A model generated the notes under the pieces. It saw only the letters and a program-made list of their open reading frames with translations, searched no databases and was not told the origin of the DNA. A stretch of DNA of 64,000 nucleotides from Niabella yanshanensis (lineage in GTDB: Bacteria; Bacteroidota; Bacteroidia; Chitinophagales; Chitinophagaceae), in contig NZ_CP139960.1 in NCBI RefSeq assembly GCF_034424215.1, positions 3,906,001 through 3,970,000 on the forward strand. The letters run 5' to 3'. Positions within the stretch are counted from its first letter, which is position 1, and each line of letters begins with the position of its first letter. Below are positions 16,282 through 24,884 of the stretch, one piece after another. Made by a program: the position numbers and the translations under genes.

Positions 16282-16289
16282 CAAAGCTA
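16282..16289 (-). promoter_or_regulatory. -7 box of the MFS transporter promoter
   Basis: TAGCTTTG on the minus strand, 48 bases before the ATG. The -33 element is weak (TTT in place of TTG). Confidence 0.45.
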
Positions 16290-16375
16290 AGGCAAATTTT
16301 CGGGAACCTGGAAATGGGATAGTTGGAGTGATATACCCCGGTACTTTTCGGCGTTATTATAAAGAACATTCATTT

Positions 16376-16407
16376 TTGGGGTAATATAGGATACAGCTCT
16401 AATTTTG
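16376..16407 (+). promoter_or_regulatory. Promoter of the 16429 gene
   Basis: TTG (16376-16378), 21 bases, then TAATTTTG (16400-16407): a full match to the Bacteroidota -33/-7 consensus, 21 bases before the ATG. Confidence 0.7.
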
Positions 16408-16428
16408 CGGGCATTAAACTAAATTTTG

Positions 16429-17565
16429 ATGCGTTTATTACTGACTTTATCGATCTTATATGTCTTTGCTTGTCCGGCCCTGGGACAGAATCAGTATATC
16501 GACTCTTTGATCGGACGTATCAGTGATCTGCAGGTGACAGGAGCCGATACTAATTATCCTGCAGGCTTGTTCCCCTCTCAAAGAGCTTACCTGCCGGGAA
16601 GGAAGGCTGCCAAAGCAGATGATAATATTTTTTTTACAGGGTTGATCGCCTGGACATTGAAAAGCATAAAGACAGATTTATCCGCAAAAAACCAGGCAGT
16701 TGTAGATGCCATGATGGCAAAAGCAGCTGCTAATTACCACCGGTACCGCAATAAAGATGGCGGGCCCGTATATAATTTCTGGCAGACCCAACCCTCCCGG
16801 CATTTTCCCAATAGCCGCTATTTCTCTCAGCGTAAAAAGTATATTATACCCGACGATCTGGATGACACGGCTATATTGTACTTATCTGCTGATTTCAGTG
16901 ACAGCCTGAAGCTGGAAGTGAAGAAGCTGATGGCCGAAAATGCTAACGGCCAAAAGAGGCGGATCAGGAATACTTTCAGGCGGTACAAAAAGGTGCCTGC
17001 TTACTCTACCTGGTTTGGTAAAAATATGCCGGTTGATTTTGATATTTGCGTACAGGCCAACGGAATGCGGTTTGTGCTGGACAACCAACTTGAATTAAAC
17101 CAGTTCGATAGTGCTACCATATGGCTGATGAAGGATATGTTGGTGGCCCGCAAGCACATTAAGCGTCCTCATTATATCTCGCCACATTATCAGAATACCA
17201 GTATTATCTTATATCACCTGGCGCGGCTGGTTGCAGCTCATTCACAGCATCCGCTTTTAGTTGATTTTAAGCCTTTGCTAATAAAAGACCTGAAAAGAGA
17301 AATGCAAAGGACCGATAACGGGATGGAGAAAATACTATTACAAACTTCTTTATCCAGGTTAAATAATTCAGCCGGGGCGAAAATTGAACTAAGGCAGGAA
17401 GATTGGGATGATTTTTATTTTTTTGTAGCCAATATGACTTCTGTATTCCCTAATCCTGTAAAAGGAATTTTTGCCAACAGCAGGAAAACCAATTTTTTTT
17501 ACCGGTCGGAGGCCTATTATCTAACATTGTTATTAGAGAACGAAATAGGGAGGCTGGCGCAGTAA
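16429..17565 (+). CDS. Secreted protein of unknown function with a DDLDDT motif
   Basis: A 378-residue protein with a signal peptide (MRLLLTLSILYVFACPALGQ). I do not recognise a named family. The body is helical and contains YIIPDDLDDTAILYLSADF (about residues 140-158), a pattern seen in alpha/alpha-toroid proteins such as terpenoid cyclases and related repeats, as well as HYISPHYQNTSIILYHLARL near 243-262. This hints at a toroid of helical hairpins in the periplasm, which is inference. ATG at 16429; a TTG directly before it is unnecessary. It has a textbook promoter and is monocistronic, divergent from the MFS gene. Confidence 0.75.
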   Translation: MRLLLTLSILYVFACPALGQNQYIDSLIGRISDLQVTGADTNYPAGLFPSQRAYLPGRKAAKADDNIFFTGLIAWTLKSIKTDLSAKNQAVVDAMMAKAAANYHRYRNKDGGPVYNFWQTQPSRHFPNSRYFSQRKKYIIPDDLDDTAILYLSADFSDSLKLEVKKLMAENANGQKRRIRNTFRRYKKVPAYSTWFGKNMPVDFDICVQANGMRFVLDNQLELNQFDSATIWLMKDMLVARKHIKRPHYISPHYQNTSIILYHLARLVAAHSQHPLLVDFKPLLIKDLKREMQRTDNGMEKILLQTSLSRLNNSAGAKIELRQEDWDDFYFFVANMTSVFPNPVKGIFANSRKTNFFYRSEAYYLTLLLENEIGRLAQ

Positions 17566-17616
17566 TAGGGCAGCCTGACTTTCGGCCTGCTCAAATAGTG
17601 TAAGAAATGCTAACTA

Positions 17617-18261
17617 TTATTGGTTAAACAGTTGTTTCTTTTTCTCCGCCTTTTCTACATCTATATTTTCCCGCATTTCCCTGAATTCATTTCTTTCTGG
17701 CTGTGGCTCCCCGATATAAGCCAGCAGCGCTTTTTTAACATGCCCTTTCTTCGCCTGCTTATAAGCGTCTTTGTTTTCTTTTACCAGGCCAATGATATCT
17801 TCTTTGGTAGCAATCCGGAATTTATTTTTTTCTTTTATAAACAGCAACTCATCCTCACTTTCGGCCTGGTAAAATTGCTCTACATTTTTATTGAGTTTTG
17901 ACAGCCAGTATTTGTTGTCGAAGTTGATGAGTACCTCCATGCCTCCGGGTGCGTTGCGGCTGAGTTGTTTTAGCTGGAATGGGGTATACGTCAGTTCTTT
18001 GCCTTCAGGCGTTTTTATTTCTACTGTTGCAAGATCATTTTTAAATTTTATTACCCCACTCCCGGTAATATTGGTGCCATCTTGTAATTCAGCTATAAAG
18101 AAATTACCCGATGGCACATTTTTAAACTGTCCGGTAGGCGGCCCTCCGGGTCTGTCGCCGCCGCCGGGACGTCCCCCACCCATGCCACCACCCTTACCCA
18201 ATTGTGCGTGTAAAGTAGAAAGGGTAAAAAGGGTAATTACCAACGGAAGAAAACGCTTCAT
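17617..18261 (-). CDS. Secreted hypothetical protein with Gly/Pro-rich N-terminus
   Basis: A 214-residue protein, not assigned to a family. A signal peptide (ending at TLHAQ) is followed by a GGGMGGGRPGGGDRPGGPP stretch and then a beta-rich region (NFFIAELQDGTNITGSGVIK, later LATVEIKTPEGKELTYTPFQ). The C-terminal third is basic and helical (KEDIIGLVKENKDAYKQAKK). It probably lies in the periplasm or outer membrane. A TACTTTTG box occurs at 18282-18289 upstream, without a clear -33 element. It is convergent with the 16429 gene. Confidence 0.7.
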   Translation of the reverse strand: MKRFLPLVITLFTLSTLHAQLGKGGGMGGGRPGGGDRPGGPPTGQFKNVPSGNFFIAELQDGTNITGSGVIKFKNDLATVEIKTPEGKELTYTPFQLKQLSRNAPGGMEVLINFDNKYWLSKLNKNVEQFYQAESEDELLFIKEKNKFRIATKEDIIGLVKENKDAYKQAKKGHVKKALLAYIGEPQPERNEFREMRENIDVEKAEKKKQLFNQ

Positions 18262-18431
18262 GGAAGATGGATTTAGGGCATCAAAAGTACTGACGCCCCG
18301 GCTTGTTAGGACATGGCATATGATAAAGTAATATTAAACTTTAACAAAAATAGCATTGCTTAATACCCCGGTTTATGTAACCAGAACAAGTATACCACCC
18401 TTGCGCTAACAGTAGCTAGGATTATAAAAGC

Positions 18432-18466
18432 AAAACAGCCGGTCCTGCAAAGGGACCGGCTGTTTT
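18432..18466 (-). terminator. Terminator after rny
   Basis: A perfect 14-bp stem, AAAACAGCCGGTCC / GGACCGGCTGTTTT, with a 7-base loop, 17 bases past the rny stop codon. Confidence 0.88.
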
Positions 18467-18482
18467 ATCTTTATTCGAGTGA

Positions 18483-20051
18483 TTATCTTGCTACGTTCAC
18501 CGCTCTTTTTTCGCGGATCACAGTTACTTTAATCTGTCCGGGAAAGGTCATTTCGGTCTGGATCTTCTGAGCAATTTCAAACGATAGTTTATCGCTATCC
18601 TGATCAGTTACTTTATCTGACTCTACTATTACACGCAGCTCGCGGCCGGCTTGTATCGCATATGCTTTTTCAACGCCGGGATAGCTGGTTGCCAGGTTCT
18701 CCAGGTCTTTAATACGCTGCAGGTATTGCTGCATGATCTCCCGGCGTGCACCGGGGCGTGCACCGCTGATGGCATCGCAGGCCTGTATGATAGGCGAGAT
18801 CACGTATTGCATTTCTGCTTCATCGTGGTGAGCGGCTATTGCATTTACTACGGCAGGGTTTTCACCGTATTTCTCAGCCAGTTTGGCACCCAGCAATGCG
18901 TGGCTTAATTCGCTTTCTTCGTCAGGTACTTTGCCAATATCGTGTAATAAACCGGCACGTTTGGCCAGCTTGGTCATGTTTTGGTTCATACCCAACTCGG
19001 CAGCCATAGTAGCACAAAGGTTGGCCGTTTCGCGACTATGCATTAACAGGTTCTGACCATAAGAAGAGCGGTAACGCATACGCCCTACCATTCTTACCAG
19101 TTCTTTATGCAAGCCATGTATGCCTAAATCGATAACAGTGCGCTCGCCAATTTCCATCACCTGCTCTTCAATCTGTTTGCGGGTTTTTTCCACTACTTCC
19201 TCAATACGTGCCGGGTGAATACGGCCATCCGTTACCAGGCGTTGCAAGCTCAACCGTGCAATTTCTCTACGCAGAGGGTCAAAGCATGACAACAAAATCG
19301 CTTCAGGAGTATCATCAACAATCAGGTCCACGCCTGTGGCAGCTTCGAGGGCGCGAATATTACGGCCTTCTCTACCAATGATCTGGCCTTTTACCTCATC
19401 ACTTTCAAGGTTGAATACAGTGATGGCATTCTCAATGGCCTGCTCTGCAGCAGTACGCTGAATAGTTTGGATGATAATTTTACGGGCTTCTTTGTTGGCC
19501 TTCTGTTTAGCTTCATCAATAATTTCCTGCTGAAGACCAATAGCTTGTGTATGAGCCTCATTTTTAAGACTGTCTACCAACTGTATTTTAGCCTCATCTG
19601 CAGTAAGACCCGCGATTTTCTCCAGGCGGCGTATATGCTCTTCCTGGTGTTTTTCAAGTTCCGTACGTTTTTTGTTAACTACCTCGATCTGTTTGTTCAG
19701 GTTGTCTTTGATAACATCATTATCTTTTACCTGCTTTTCAAGATTTGCTTCTTTTTGGCTTAAAGACTGTTCCTTTTGTTTAATACGGTTCTCGCTTTCA
19801 GACAGTTTGCGGTTACGTTCGTTTACTTCTTTGTCATGAGCCGATTTTAAGGAAACAAATTTTTCTTTGGCTTGCAATTCTTTTTCCTTTCTGACGTTTT
19901 CTGCACTTAATTCGGCTTCTTTTACAATGGTTTGCGCTTTTAAATTAGCTTCGTCGATTTTTTGTTGTGTGTTTTTAGCGAAAATAAATTTACCCGCCAC
20001 GATGCCCAACACCAGGGCCACTGCCGCTACAATAATTATTGTGGATTCCAT
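18483..20051 (-). CDS. rny: Ribonuclease Y
   Basis: A 522-residue membrane-anchored endoribonuclease that starts mRNA decay. The N-terminal membrane helix ([20 protein letters not shown]) is followed by a long coiled coil (residues about 30-200). The KH domain contains [20 protein letters not shown]. The HD domain contains the metal-binding H in [12 protein letters not shown] with the upstream [10 protein letters not shown]. The C-terminal [12 protein letters not shown] and [19 protein letters not shown] are conserved. Length equals the family norm. It is downstream of zapA in the same direction. Confidence 0.96.
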   Translation of the reverse strand: MESTIIIVAAVALVLGIVAGKFIFAKNTQQKIDEANLKAQTIVKEAELSAENVRKEKELQAKEKFVSLKSAHDKEVNERNRKLSESENRIKQKEQSLSQKEANLEKQVKDNDVIKDNLNKQIEVVNKKRTELEKHQEEHIRRLEKIAGLTADEAKIQLVDSLKNEAHTQAIGLQQEIIDEAKQKANKEARKIIIQTIQRTAAEQAIENAITVFNLESDEVKGQIIGREGRNIRALEAATGVDLIVDDTPEAILLSCFDPLRREIARLSLQRLVTDGRIHPARIEEVVEKTRKQIEEQVMEIGERTVIDLGIHGLHKELVRMVGRMRYRSSYGQNLLMHSRETANLCATMAAELGMNQNMTKLAKRAGLLHDIGKVPDEESELSHALLGAKLAEKYGENPAVVNAIAAHHDEAEMQYVISPIIQACDAISGARPGARREIMQQYLQRIKDLENLATSYPGVEKAYAIQAGRELRVIVESDKVTDQDSDKLSFEIAQKIQTEMTFPGQIKVTVIREKRAVNVAR

Positions 20052-20259
20052 TAAAAGTCATTTGCTTTTTCTTTCGAAAAATGGTTCTATAATTCTAAAT
20101 ATCAAAAAAATACCCAACCAACGGGATGGGTAGTGGGCGAAGATAAAAATAAATTTGGTATTTAAGATTCAGATTTGCTATTTGGCCTACCGATCTTAAA
20201 ACCAACGACGGATAAATTTACAGAATAACAGGTGAATCAATTTTTAGGTGAGCAGTTCA

Positions 20260-20550
20260 CTACTGCAGTTCGCTGTCAATTAATGACTCTAACTGCTCCA
20301 GTTTACCCATCAGGTGGTTTTCATCGGCAATGGAAACATTTTTGTTCTTACTTTCTGTTACAAACCAAACCAACACCATGGATATGTAATCCTGCATGTC
20401 TTTGCCCGGTATTTTAGTCTTAAACTCTACAATTTTATCGTTAATGATACGCACCGACTGGCGAACGACCTGCTCGTCTTCGGGAGACATTTGCACCCGG
20501 TAAATCCTGTCGGCTATATTAATGTTGGCGGGAATAAGGTTTTCTTGCAT
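20260..20550 (-). CDS. zapA: Cell division protein ZapA
   Basis: A 96-residue ZapA, which binds and cross-links FtsZ filaments at midcell. The order is a beta-hairpin head (NIADRIYRVQMSPEDEQVVR), then QSVRIINDKIVEFKTKIPGK, and a C-terminal coiled coil (DYISMVLVWFVTESKN to the end). The ATG at 20550 matches the usual family start; an 18-residue upstream extension is encoded by the tandem repeat tract and is unlikely. An IS3 element lies 48 bp upstream, so its native promoter or operon link to the genes beyond has been disturbed. Confidence 0.88.
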   Translation of the reverse strand: MQENLIPANINIADRIYRVQMSPEDEQVVRQSVRIINDKIVEFKTKIPGKDMQDYISMVLVWFVTESKNKNVSIADENHLMGKLEQLESLIDSELQ

Positions 20551-20562
20551 AATAACGAAATG

Positions 20563-20598
20563 GTAAATAGTGAGTAGTGAATAGTGAGTGGTGAATAG
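20563..20598. repeat. 7-bp tandem repeat in the zapA leader
   Basis: Degenerate copies of TAGTGAG/TAGTGAA run in series from 20567 to 20598 and stop at the IS boundary. TAGTGAG continues on the other side of the element at 21974, so the IS landed inside this tract. Confidence 0.7.
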
Positions 20599-20725
20599 TG
20601 TCATGTCCTGAAAAAAGTGGACATTTTTCTTGTTAATAATATTGTTTCAAATTTCATTATTTAATAAAAGTTAACCTTAGAATTACACCGCCCGCGCGGC
20701 GAGCGCATCTTCCTGGTTTGACATA

Positions 20726-21562
20726 CTATGCTGCATTGTGTAACTGTATAGGTATTCTTAAATTTAAAGACCAATGGGGACGGCGGTAATTATAAGTATA
20801 TATGGCCTCTTTCACTGCTTTAAATGCTTCCTGCTTATCGGCAAATACACTATCTAAAAGAAATTCCTGTTTCAATATCCCATTTACCCTTTCTGCCTGT
20901 GCATTCTCGTAACAATGATTTTCTTCAGTCATGCTAATTTCCATTCCGGCCTCCTGTAGTGCTGACACATAAGCATCACAACAATACTGGATGCCCCGAT
21001 CGGAATGGTGGATCGTTCCCAGCGTCGAAGGATACTGCCGGATACTCATCTCAAGAGCTTTTAGTGCTCCAGCAATACCCAAACTCTCACTCAAATGCCA
21101 GCCGGTGATCTTTCGAGACCAGGCATCTGTTTGCAAAAACAGGTATACAAACCCGCTCGACGTCCTCAAATAAGTAATATCACTTACAATTACCTGGCCG
21201 GGTCCTGTAAGTAATTGATCTTTAACCTTATTGTTATACTTGCGAAAGCGATGATAAGAATCCGTTGTAGTAACATACCTCCTTCTTCTTTTTATCAGCA
21301 ACTTCTGCTTGCGTAGTATATCAAAGAACTTATCGCGACCAACTCTACTGCCCGGTTTTGCCAAATCAGCTTTTAATAACGAATACAGTTTTTTACCTCC
21401 TATCATCGGCTGATAACGCCGAACCGAACCTACTAAATCTACCACTACAGCCTCTGTTAAATCCGATTGAATAATTGTTCTCAGCGATTTATAATAACCC
21501 GAACGGCTGTAACCAAAGTACAAACACAGCCGATTTACTTTTTGCCCTTTCTCCCCACACAT
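20726..21562 (-). CDS. IS3-family transposase OrfB (DDE integrase core)
   Basis: 278 residues as read from its own ATG. The HTH_21-type N-terminal part is followed by the rve core, with catalytic residues in VIVSDITYLRT (D), TIHHSDRGIQYC (D) and NAQAERVNGILKQEF (E). The reading frame stays open upstream of the ATG to the A9 run, so the functional product is probably the OrfA-OrfB fusion made by -1 frameshifting; the ATG itself may be used less. The protein cuts and joins the IS ends. Confidence 0.92.
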   Translation of the reverse strand: MCGEKGQKVNRLCLYFGYSRSGYYKSLRTIIQSDLTEAVVVDLVGSVRRYQPMIGGKKLYSLLKADLAKPGSRVGRDKFFDILRKQKLLIKRRRRYVTTTDSYHRFRKYNNKVKDQLLTGPGQVIVSDITYLRTSSGFVYLFLQTDAWSRKITGWHLSESLGIAGALKALEMSIRQYPSTLGTIHHSDRGIQYCCDAYVSALQEAGMEISMTEENHCYENAQAERVNGILKQEFLLDSVFADKQEAFKAVKEAIYTYNYRRPHWSLNLRIPIQLHNAA

Positions 21563-21924
21563 GCGGATGACTGCTGTGCGAAATTTTTTTTTACATCTGT
21601 ATCATAATGCTCATCCACTATGTCGATTAGTGTTTCCAAAGCTTGCTTCTCCAACATGCTGTCTGCCAAGGCCAGCTTCAGCTTTTTTACTTCAGCTTCC
21701 AATTCTTTTAAACGGTCTTTTTCTTCAAGCGTCTCCACTCTTAACACTTTACTTAATAAATGTTTACCAAATTGTCTGATCCAATTTTGAATAGTACTGC
21801 CCCCGCCGATATTATACCGCCTGCGAACAGACTCTACTGATAACCCTTTCTCCACTTCTCTGACAACTTTTTGCTTAAAGCTAATACTATACCGAACCTG
21901 TTCTCTAATGGATATCTTCGTCAT
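21535..21924 (-). CDS. IS3-family transposase OrfA (DNA-binding)
   Basis: 129 residues. A helix-turn-helix lies at about residues 13-50 (SISFKQKVVREVEKGLSVES and VRRRYNIGGGSTIQNWIRQF). A leucine-zipper-like coiled coil follows (LEEKDRLKELEAEVKKLKLA). It binds the terminal repeats. Its last 28 bases overlap OrfB in the -1 frame, downstream of the A9 slippery run. Confidence 0.9.
   Translation of the reverse strand: MTKISIREQVRYSISFKQKVVREVEKGLSVESVRRRYNIGGGSTIQNWIRQFGKHLLSKVLRVETLEEKDRLKELEAEVKKLKLALADSMLEKQALETLIDIVDEHYDTDVKKNFAQQSSACVGRKGKK
21584..21592 (-). other. Slippery run for -1 frameshifting in the IS transposase
   Basis: Nine consecutive A residues on the minus strand, in the OrfA frame GTA AAA AAA AAT. 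Shifting by -1 here continues directly into the OrfB frame without a stop. Confidence 0.7.
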
Positions 21925-21986
21925 CTGTCAGTTTTTTAATATAAAAACTGTCAACCTATACCAGGACAAGACATAGTGAGTATGAA

Positions 21987-22020
21987 ATTGGCCATGAACT
22001 ATGACTAATTGGCCATGAAC
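21987..22020. repeat. Direct repeat next to the IS element
   Basis: ATTGGCCATGAAC occurs at 21987-21999 and again at 22008-22020 in the short gap between the IS and the coiled-coil gene. Confidence 0.7.
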
Positions 22021-22026
22021 CTGTAG

Positions 22027-22317
22027 CTACACACTCAATAATGCAATACATTTATCAATTTCCTTGATGTATCCGTTGATCTTTTTTTCAAAAGCTTTTT
22101 TTTCTTCCGGATCCATTATTGCCTGGCTGTACTTTTTGGCATCCAGCTGATGCTGCAAAGCCTCAGCTACATCGGCTGCCTCATTAAACTGCAGCCGCGT
22201 TTCTGCCAGGGTTTCTTTTAACGCCTGATTTTCTTTCTTTATAGCTGCGTTTTGCTTTGCCAGCAATTGCAGTTTTTCCTGTATCTGCTTAATTTTATCT
22301 TCAAGAATCTGCGACAT
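22027..22317 (-). CDS. Small coiled-coil protein between pheT and zapA
   Basis: 96 residues, almost entirely alpha-helical with heptad-like spacing from residue 3 to 70 (ILEDKIKQIQEKLQLLAKQN and AAIKKENQALKETLAETRLQ). A short C-terminal helix pair follows. No family is assigned. Its size, coiled-coil build and position just before zapA resemble ZapB-type or FtsB-type division partners; this is inference from context only. It lies 68 bp after pheT on the same strand. The IS element now separates it from zapA. Confidence 0.75.
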   Translation of the reverse strand: MSQILEDKIKQIQEKLQLLAKQNAAIKKENQALKETLAETRLQFNEAADVAEALQHQLDAKKYSQAIMDPEEKKAFEKKINGYIKEIDKCIALLSV

Positions 22318-22385
22318 GAGAAAAGTTTAAAATTCTATATTCAATGCCCGCGGGCACACTGAATGAAGTCTACACACTCCCTAAA

Positions 22386-24836
22386 TTACTTCCTGATTTC
22401 AGCTTGAAATTCCTTTTCAAGACCCTGCATAATCTTTTTCATCCAGCCATCAATTTCACCGTCCGTCAATGTTTTTTCCTCATCCAGGAAAGTGAAATTC
22501 ACTGCAATGGATTTTTTCTCCGGGCCGAGCTTTTCACTTTCGAATATATCAAATAGCTGAACCGATTGTAATTTTTTCAGGTTCAGCTTTTTTACCTGCT
22601 CTTCAACCGCCGAATATTTCAGTTCTTTCGAAATAATGACTGCAATATCTCTTTGTACTGCCGGGAATTTGGAAAGCGGCTTGAACTGAACTGTATCGGA
22701 TTTTGATTTTTTAAGGATCAGGTCCCAGCTGAGATCTGCAAAAAATACAGGTTGTTTGATGTCAAATCGTTCCTGCATTTTTTTGCTTACCAATCCTATC
22801 TGACCTATTGCTTCTTTTCCCGCTAAAATGGTTAATCCATATTGAAACTGCTCACCGGCAGCAGCTTCATCATAGCTCATCCCATGAAGGCCCGCGAGAG
22901 CCAATATTTTATCAACAGCTCCCTTTAAAGTATAAAAATCACTTGCGGCTCCTTTACCCTTCCATGCGTCAGCCTGTTTTTTGCCTGTAAGGTATAAACA
23001 AATATGTTCCGGCTCCTCAAATCCTCCTTTACTGTTAACCGTATATGTTTTTCCGTACTCAAACAACCGGAGATTGTCATTCTTGCGATTGAGATTATGT
23101 GCCACAATTTCAAGCCCTGTTTCCAGCATTTGCGGACGCATAATGTTTAACTCCGTACTCAGGCTGTTCTTCATCTTTACAACACTGGCCAGTTCATCTT
23201 CACTAAAGTAGGCTTTGTTAGTGATGGAATTGGTCAAGGTTTCGTTAAAACCAAGGCCCACCAGGTAATTAGCTATTTTTTCTTTCAGCACCTCAGCTGT
23301 CCTGTTTTCCTCCACTGCCGGTGTCATTGTAATAGAAGAAGGAATATCGATGTTGTCCAGTCCATCTATACGTAATATTTCCTCAACAATATCAGCCGGC
23401 AGGCTAATGTCGGGTTTGTGATAAGGTACCGCTATTTTGAGCGAGTCGATATCTTCTTTTTCAATAACAAAACCCAGGGCGGTGAGTATTTTTTTTACTG
23501 CATCAGGGTGATAATTTTTACCACTTAACTTTTTAAGATAATGATATTTAATTGTTACAGATGTTTTGGGTTTCTCTTCAGGATAAATATCAATAATTCC
23601 TGAAGCTACTTCACCCCCGCAGAGTTCGAGAATAAGTTCGGTAGCTCGTTTTAACACATTAACCGTTGCTGAAATGTCGGTTCCTTTTTCGAAACGGGTA
23701 GCGGCATCGGTTCGCAGGCCATGTGAGAAAGAGGTTTTGCGAATGTTGATGGAATCAAAACAGGCACTTTCCAGGAAAATGTTTTTAGTAGTTGCTGTAA
23801 CACCGCTGTTTAAACCGCCATACACGCCGCCAATGCACATACCTCCTTTTTCATCACATATCATGAGATCGTAACTGTTCAATTTCCGCTCTTTCCCGTC
23901 GAGGGTAACGAAAAGCGTGTCTTGCGGCAGGTTTTTTACGATAACTTTTTTGCCCGCAATCTGGTCGGCATCAAAAGCATGAAGTGGCTGGCCGGTTTCG
24001 TGTAATATGAAATTGGTAATGTCTACTATATTACTGATCGGCTTTACGCCAATTGCTTTTAATTTATCCTGCAGCCATTGCGGACTTGGGGCAATGGTTA
24101 CATTATTAATGGAAATACCGCTATACCTTGGACAAGCGGCAGTGTTTTCAACCGTAACTTCCAGCGGATTTTTACCTTTAAAAGCCGGTAGCGCTTTTAT
24201 TGCCGGCAACCTGGGGCCTCCGTTTTTCTTATCATGATGTGCCAGATAGGCAGAAACGTCCCGCGCTACGCCCCAATGGCTCATCGCGTCCATACGATTG
24301 GGCGTAAGACCAATTTCAAATATAGTATCGGTATATATATTAAATAGCTCTGCAACCGGTGTTCCGGGTTTGGAGGTTTCCGGAAGTACCAATATCCCCT
24401 CGTGAGAACTACCCAGTCCTACTTCATCCTCGGCACAAATCATTCCCTGGCTTTCCTCACCGCGTATTTTGGCGGCTTTCATGGTTACCGGCTCTGCATT
24501 AAGCGGGTAAATGCTAGTACCAATGGGTGCTACTATCACTTTTTGCCCAACAGCAACATTCGGGGCACCGCAAACTATTTTCAGTGGTTCAGCGGCTCCT
24601 GTGTTTACAGTGGTTAATTTTAACTTATCAGCATTCGGATGTTTTTCGCAGGTAAGTACTTCACCCACTACCAGGCCTTTCAAGCCCCCTTTATGCGATT
24701 CATAAGATTCAACCGCTTCTACTTCCAGCCCGATACATGTCAAAATCTGGCTCAGTCTTTCAGATTGCACTTTTTCCGGCAGGCCCGCCTGTCCGGCAGG
24801 CAGATACTCGCTCAGCCAATTATAAGAAATGGTCAT
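22386..24836 (-). CDS. pheT: Phenylalanyl-tRNA synthetase beta subunit
   Basis: An 816-residue PheT of the alpha2-beta2 enzyme that charges tRNA(Phe). Domains in order are a B1 N-terminal domain, a tRNA-binding OB fold (residues about 45-155, GLVVGEVLTCEKHPNADKLK), B3/B4 editing domain, B5 and a catalytic-like core, and the C-terminal ferredoxin-fold anticodon-binding domain (LSKFPAVQRDIAVIISKE). The residues AGQAGLP at about 13-19 are an in-frame insertion from a GC-rich mini-element (24784-24800); the neighbouring sequence YNWLSEYLP...EKV reads normally once it is removed. Length is otherwise standard. It has its own promoter and leader hairpin. Confidence 0.96.
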   Translation of the reverse strand: MTISYNWLSEYLPAGQAGLPEKVQSERLSQILTCIGLEVEAVESYESHKGGLKGLVVGEVLTCEKHPNADKLKLTTVNTGAAEPLKIVCGAPNVAVGQKVIVAPIGTSIYPLNAEPVTMKAAKIRGEESQGMICAEDEVGLGSSHEGILVLPETSKPGTPVAELFNIYTDTIFEIGLTPNRMDAMSHWGVARDVSAYLAHHDKKNGGPRLPAIKALPAFKGKNPLEVTVENTAACPRYSGISINNVTIAPSPQWLQDKLKAIGVKPISNIVDITNFILHETGQPLHAFDADQIAGKKVIVKNLPQDTLFVTLDGKERKLNSYDLMICDEKGGMCIGGVYGGLNSGVTATTKNIFLESACFDSINIRKTSFSHGLRTDAATRFEKGTDISATVNVLKRATELILELCGGEVASGIIDIYPEEKPKTSVTIKYHYLKKLSGKNYHPDAVKKILTALGFVIEKEDIDSLKIAVPYHKPDISLPADIVEEILRIDGLDNIDIPSSITMTPAVEENRTAEVLKEKIANYLVGLGFNETLTNSITNKAYFSEDELASVVKMKNSLSTELNIMRPQMLETGLEIVAHNLNRKNDNLRLFEYGKTYTVNSKGGFEEPEHICLYLTGKKQADAWKGKGAASDFYTLKGAVDKILALAGLHGMSYDEAAAGEQFQYGLTILAGKEAIGQIGLVSKKMQERFDIKQPVFFADLSWDLILKKSKSDTVQFKPLSKFPAVQRDIAVIISKELKYSAVEEQVKKLNLKKLQSVQLFDIFESEKLGPEKKSIAVNFTFLDEEKTLTDGEIDGWMKKIMQGLEKEFQAEIRK
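24784..24800 (-). repeat. GC-rich palindromic element, type 1, inside pheT
   Basis: On the minus strand it begins CCTGCCGGA and ends CAGGCGGG (17 bp) and is followed by a second CCTGCC. It accounts for a 21-base in-frame addition near the start of PheT. Confidence 0.7.
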
Positions 24837-24853
24837 TTAGATAAGATATTTTG

Positions 24854-24884
24854 CCCGAAGAACCCCTTCGGGAGCGCAAAGATA
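24854..24884 (-). promoter_or_regulatory. pheT -7 box and leader hairpin
   Basis: TATCTTTG (24877-24884, minus strand) is a full -7 match, with a TTG 23 bases further upstream. Between it and the ATG the leader can form a 7-bp hairpin, CCCGAAG / CTTCGGG (24854-24860 and 24866-24872), which leaves a 5'UTR of roughly 35 bases. Confidence 0.5.

Larger units (their letters stand above)
20599..21973 (-). mobile_element. IS3-family insertion sequence, intact
   Basis: A 1375-bp element bounded by imperfect inverted repeats: TGTCATGTCCTG at the left end, and TGTCTTGTCCTG when the right end is read inward. Similarity continues for about 30 bases (TTGACAG against TGGACAT). A 3-bp direct repeat TAG flanks it (20596-20598 and 21974-21976). 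It encodes OrfA and OrfB in overlapping frames and an A9 slippery run, as expected for the family. All key transposase residues are present, so it may be active. Confidence 0.9.
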
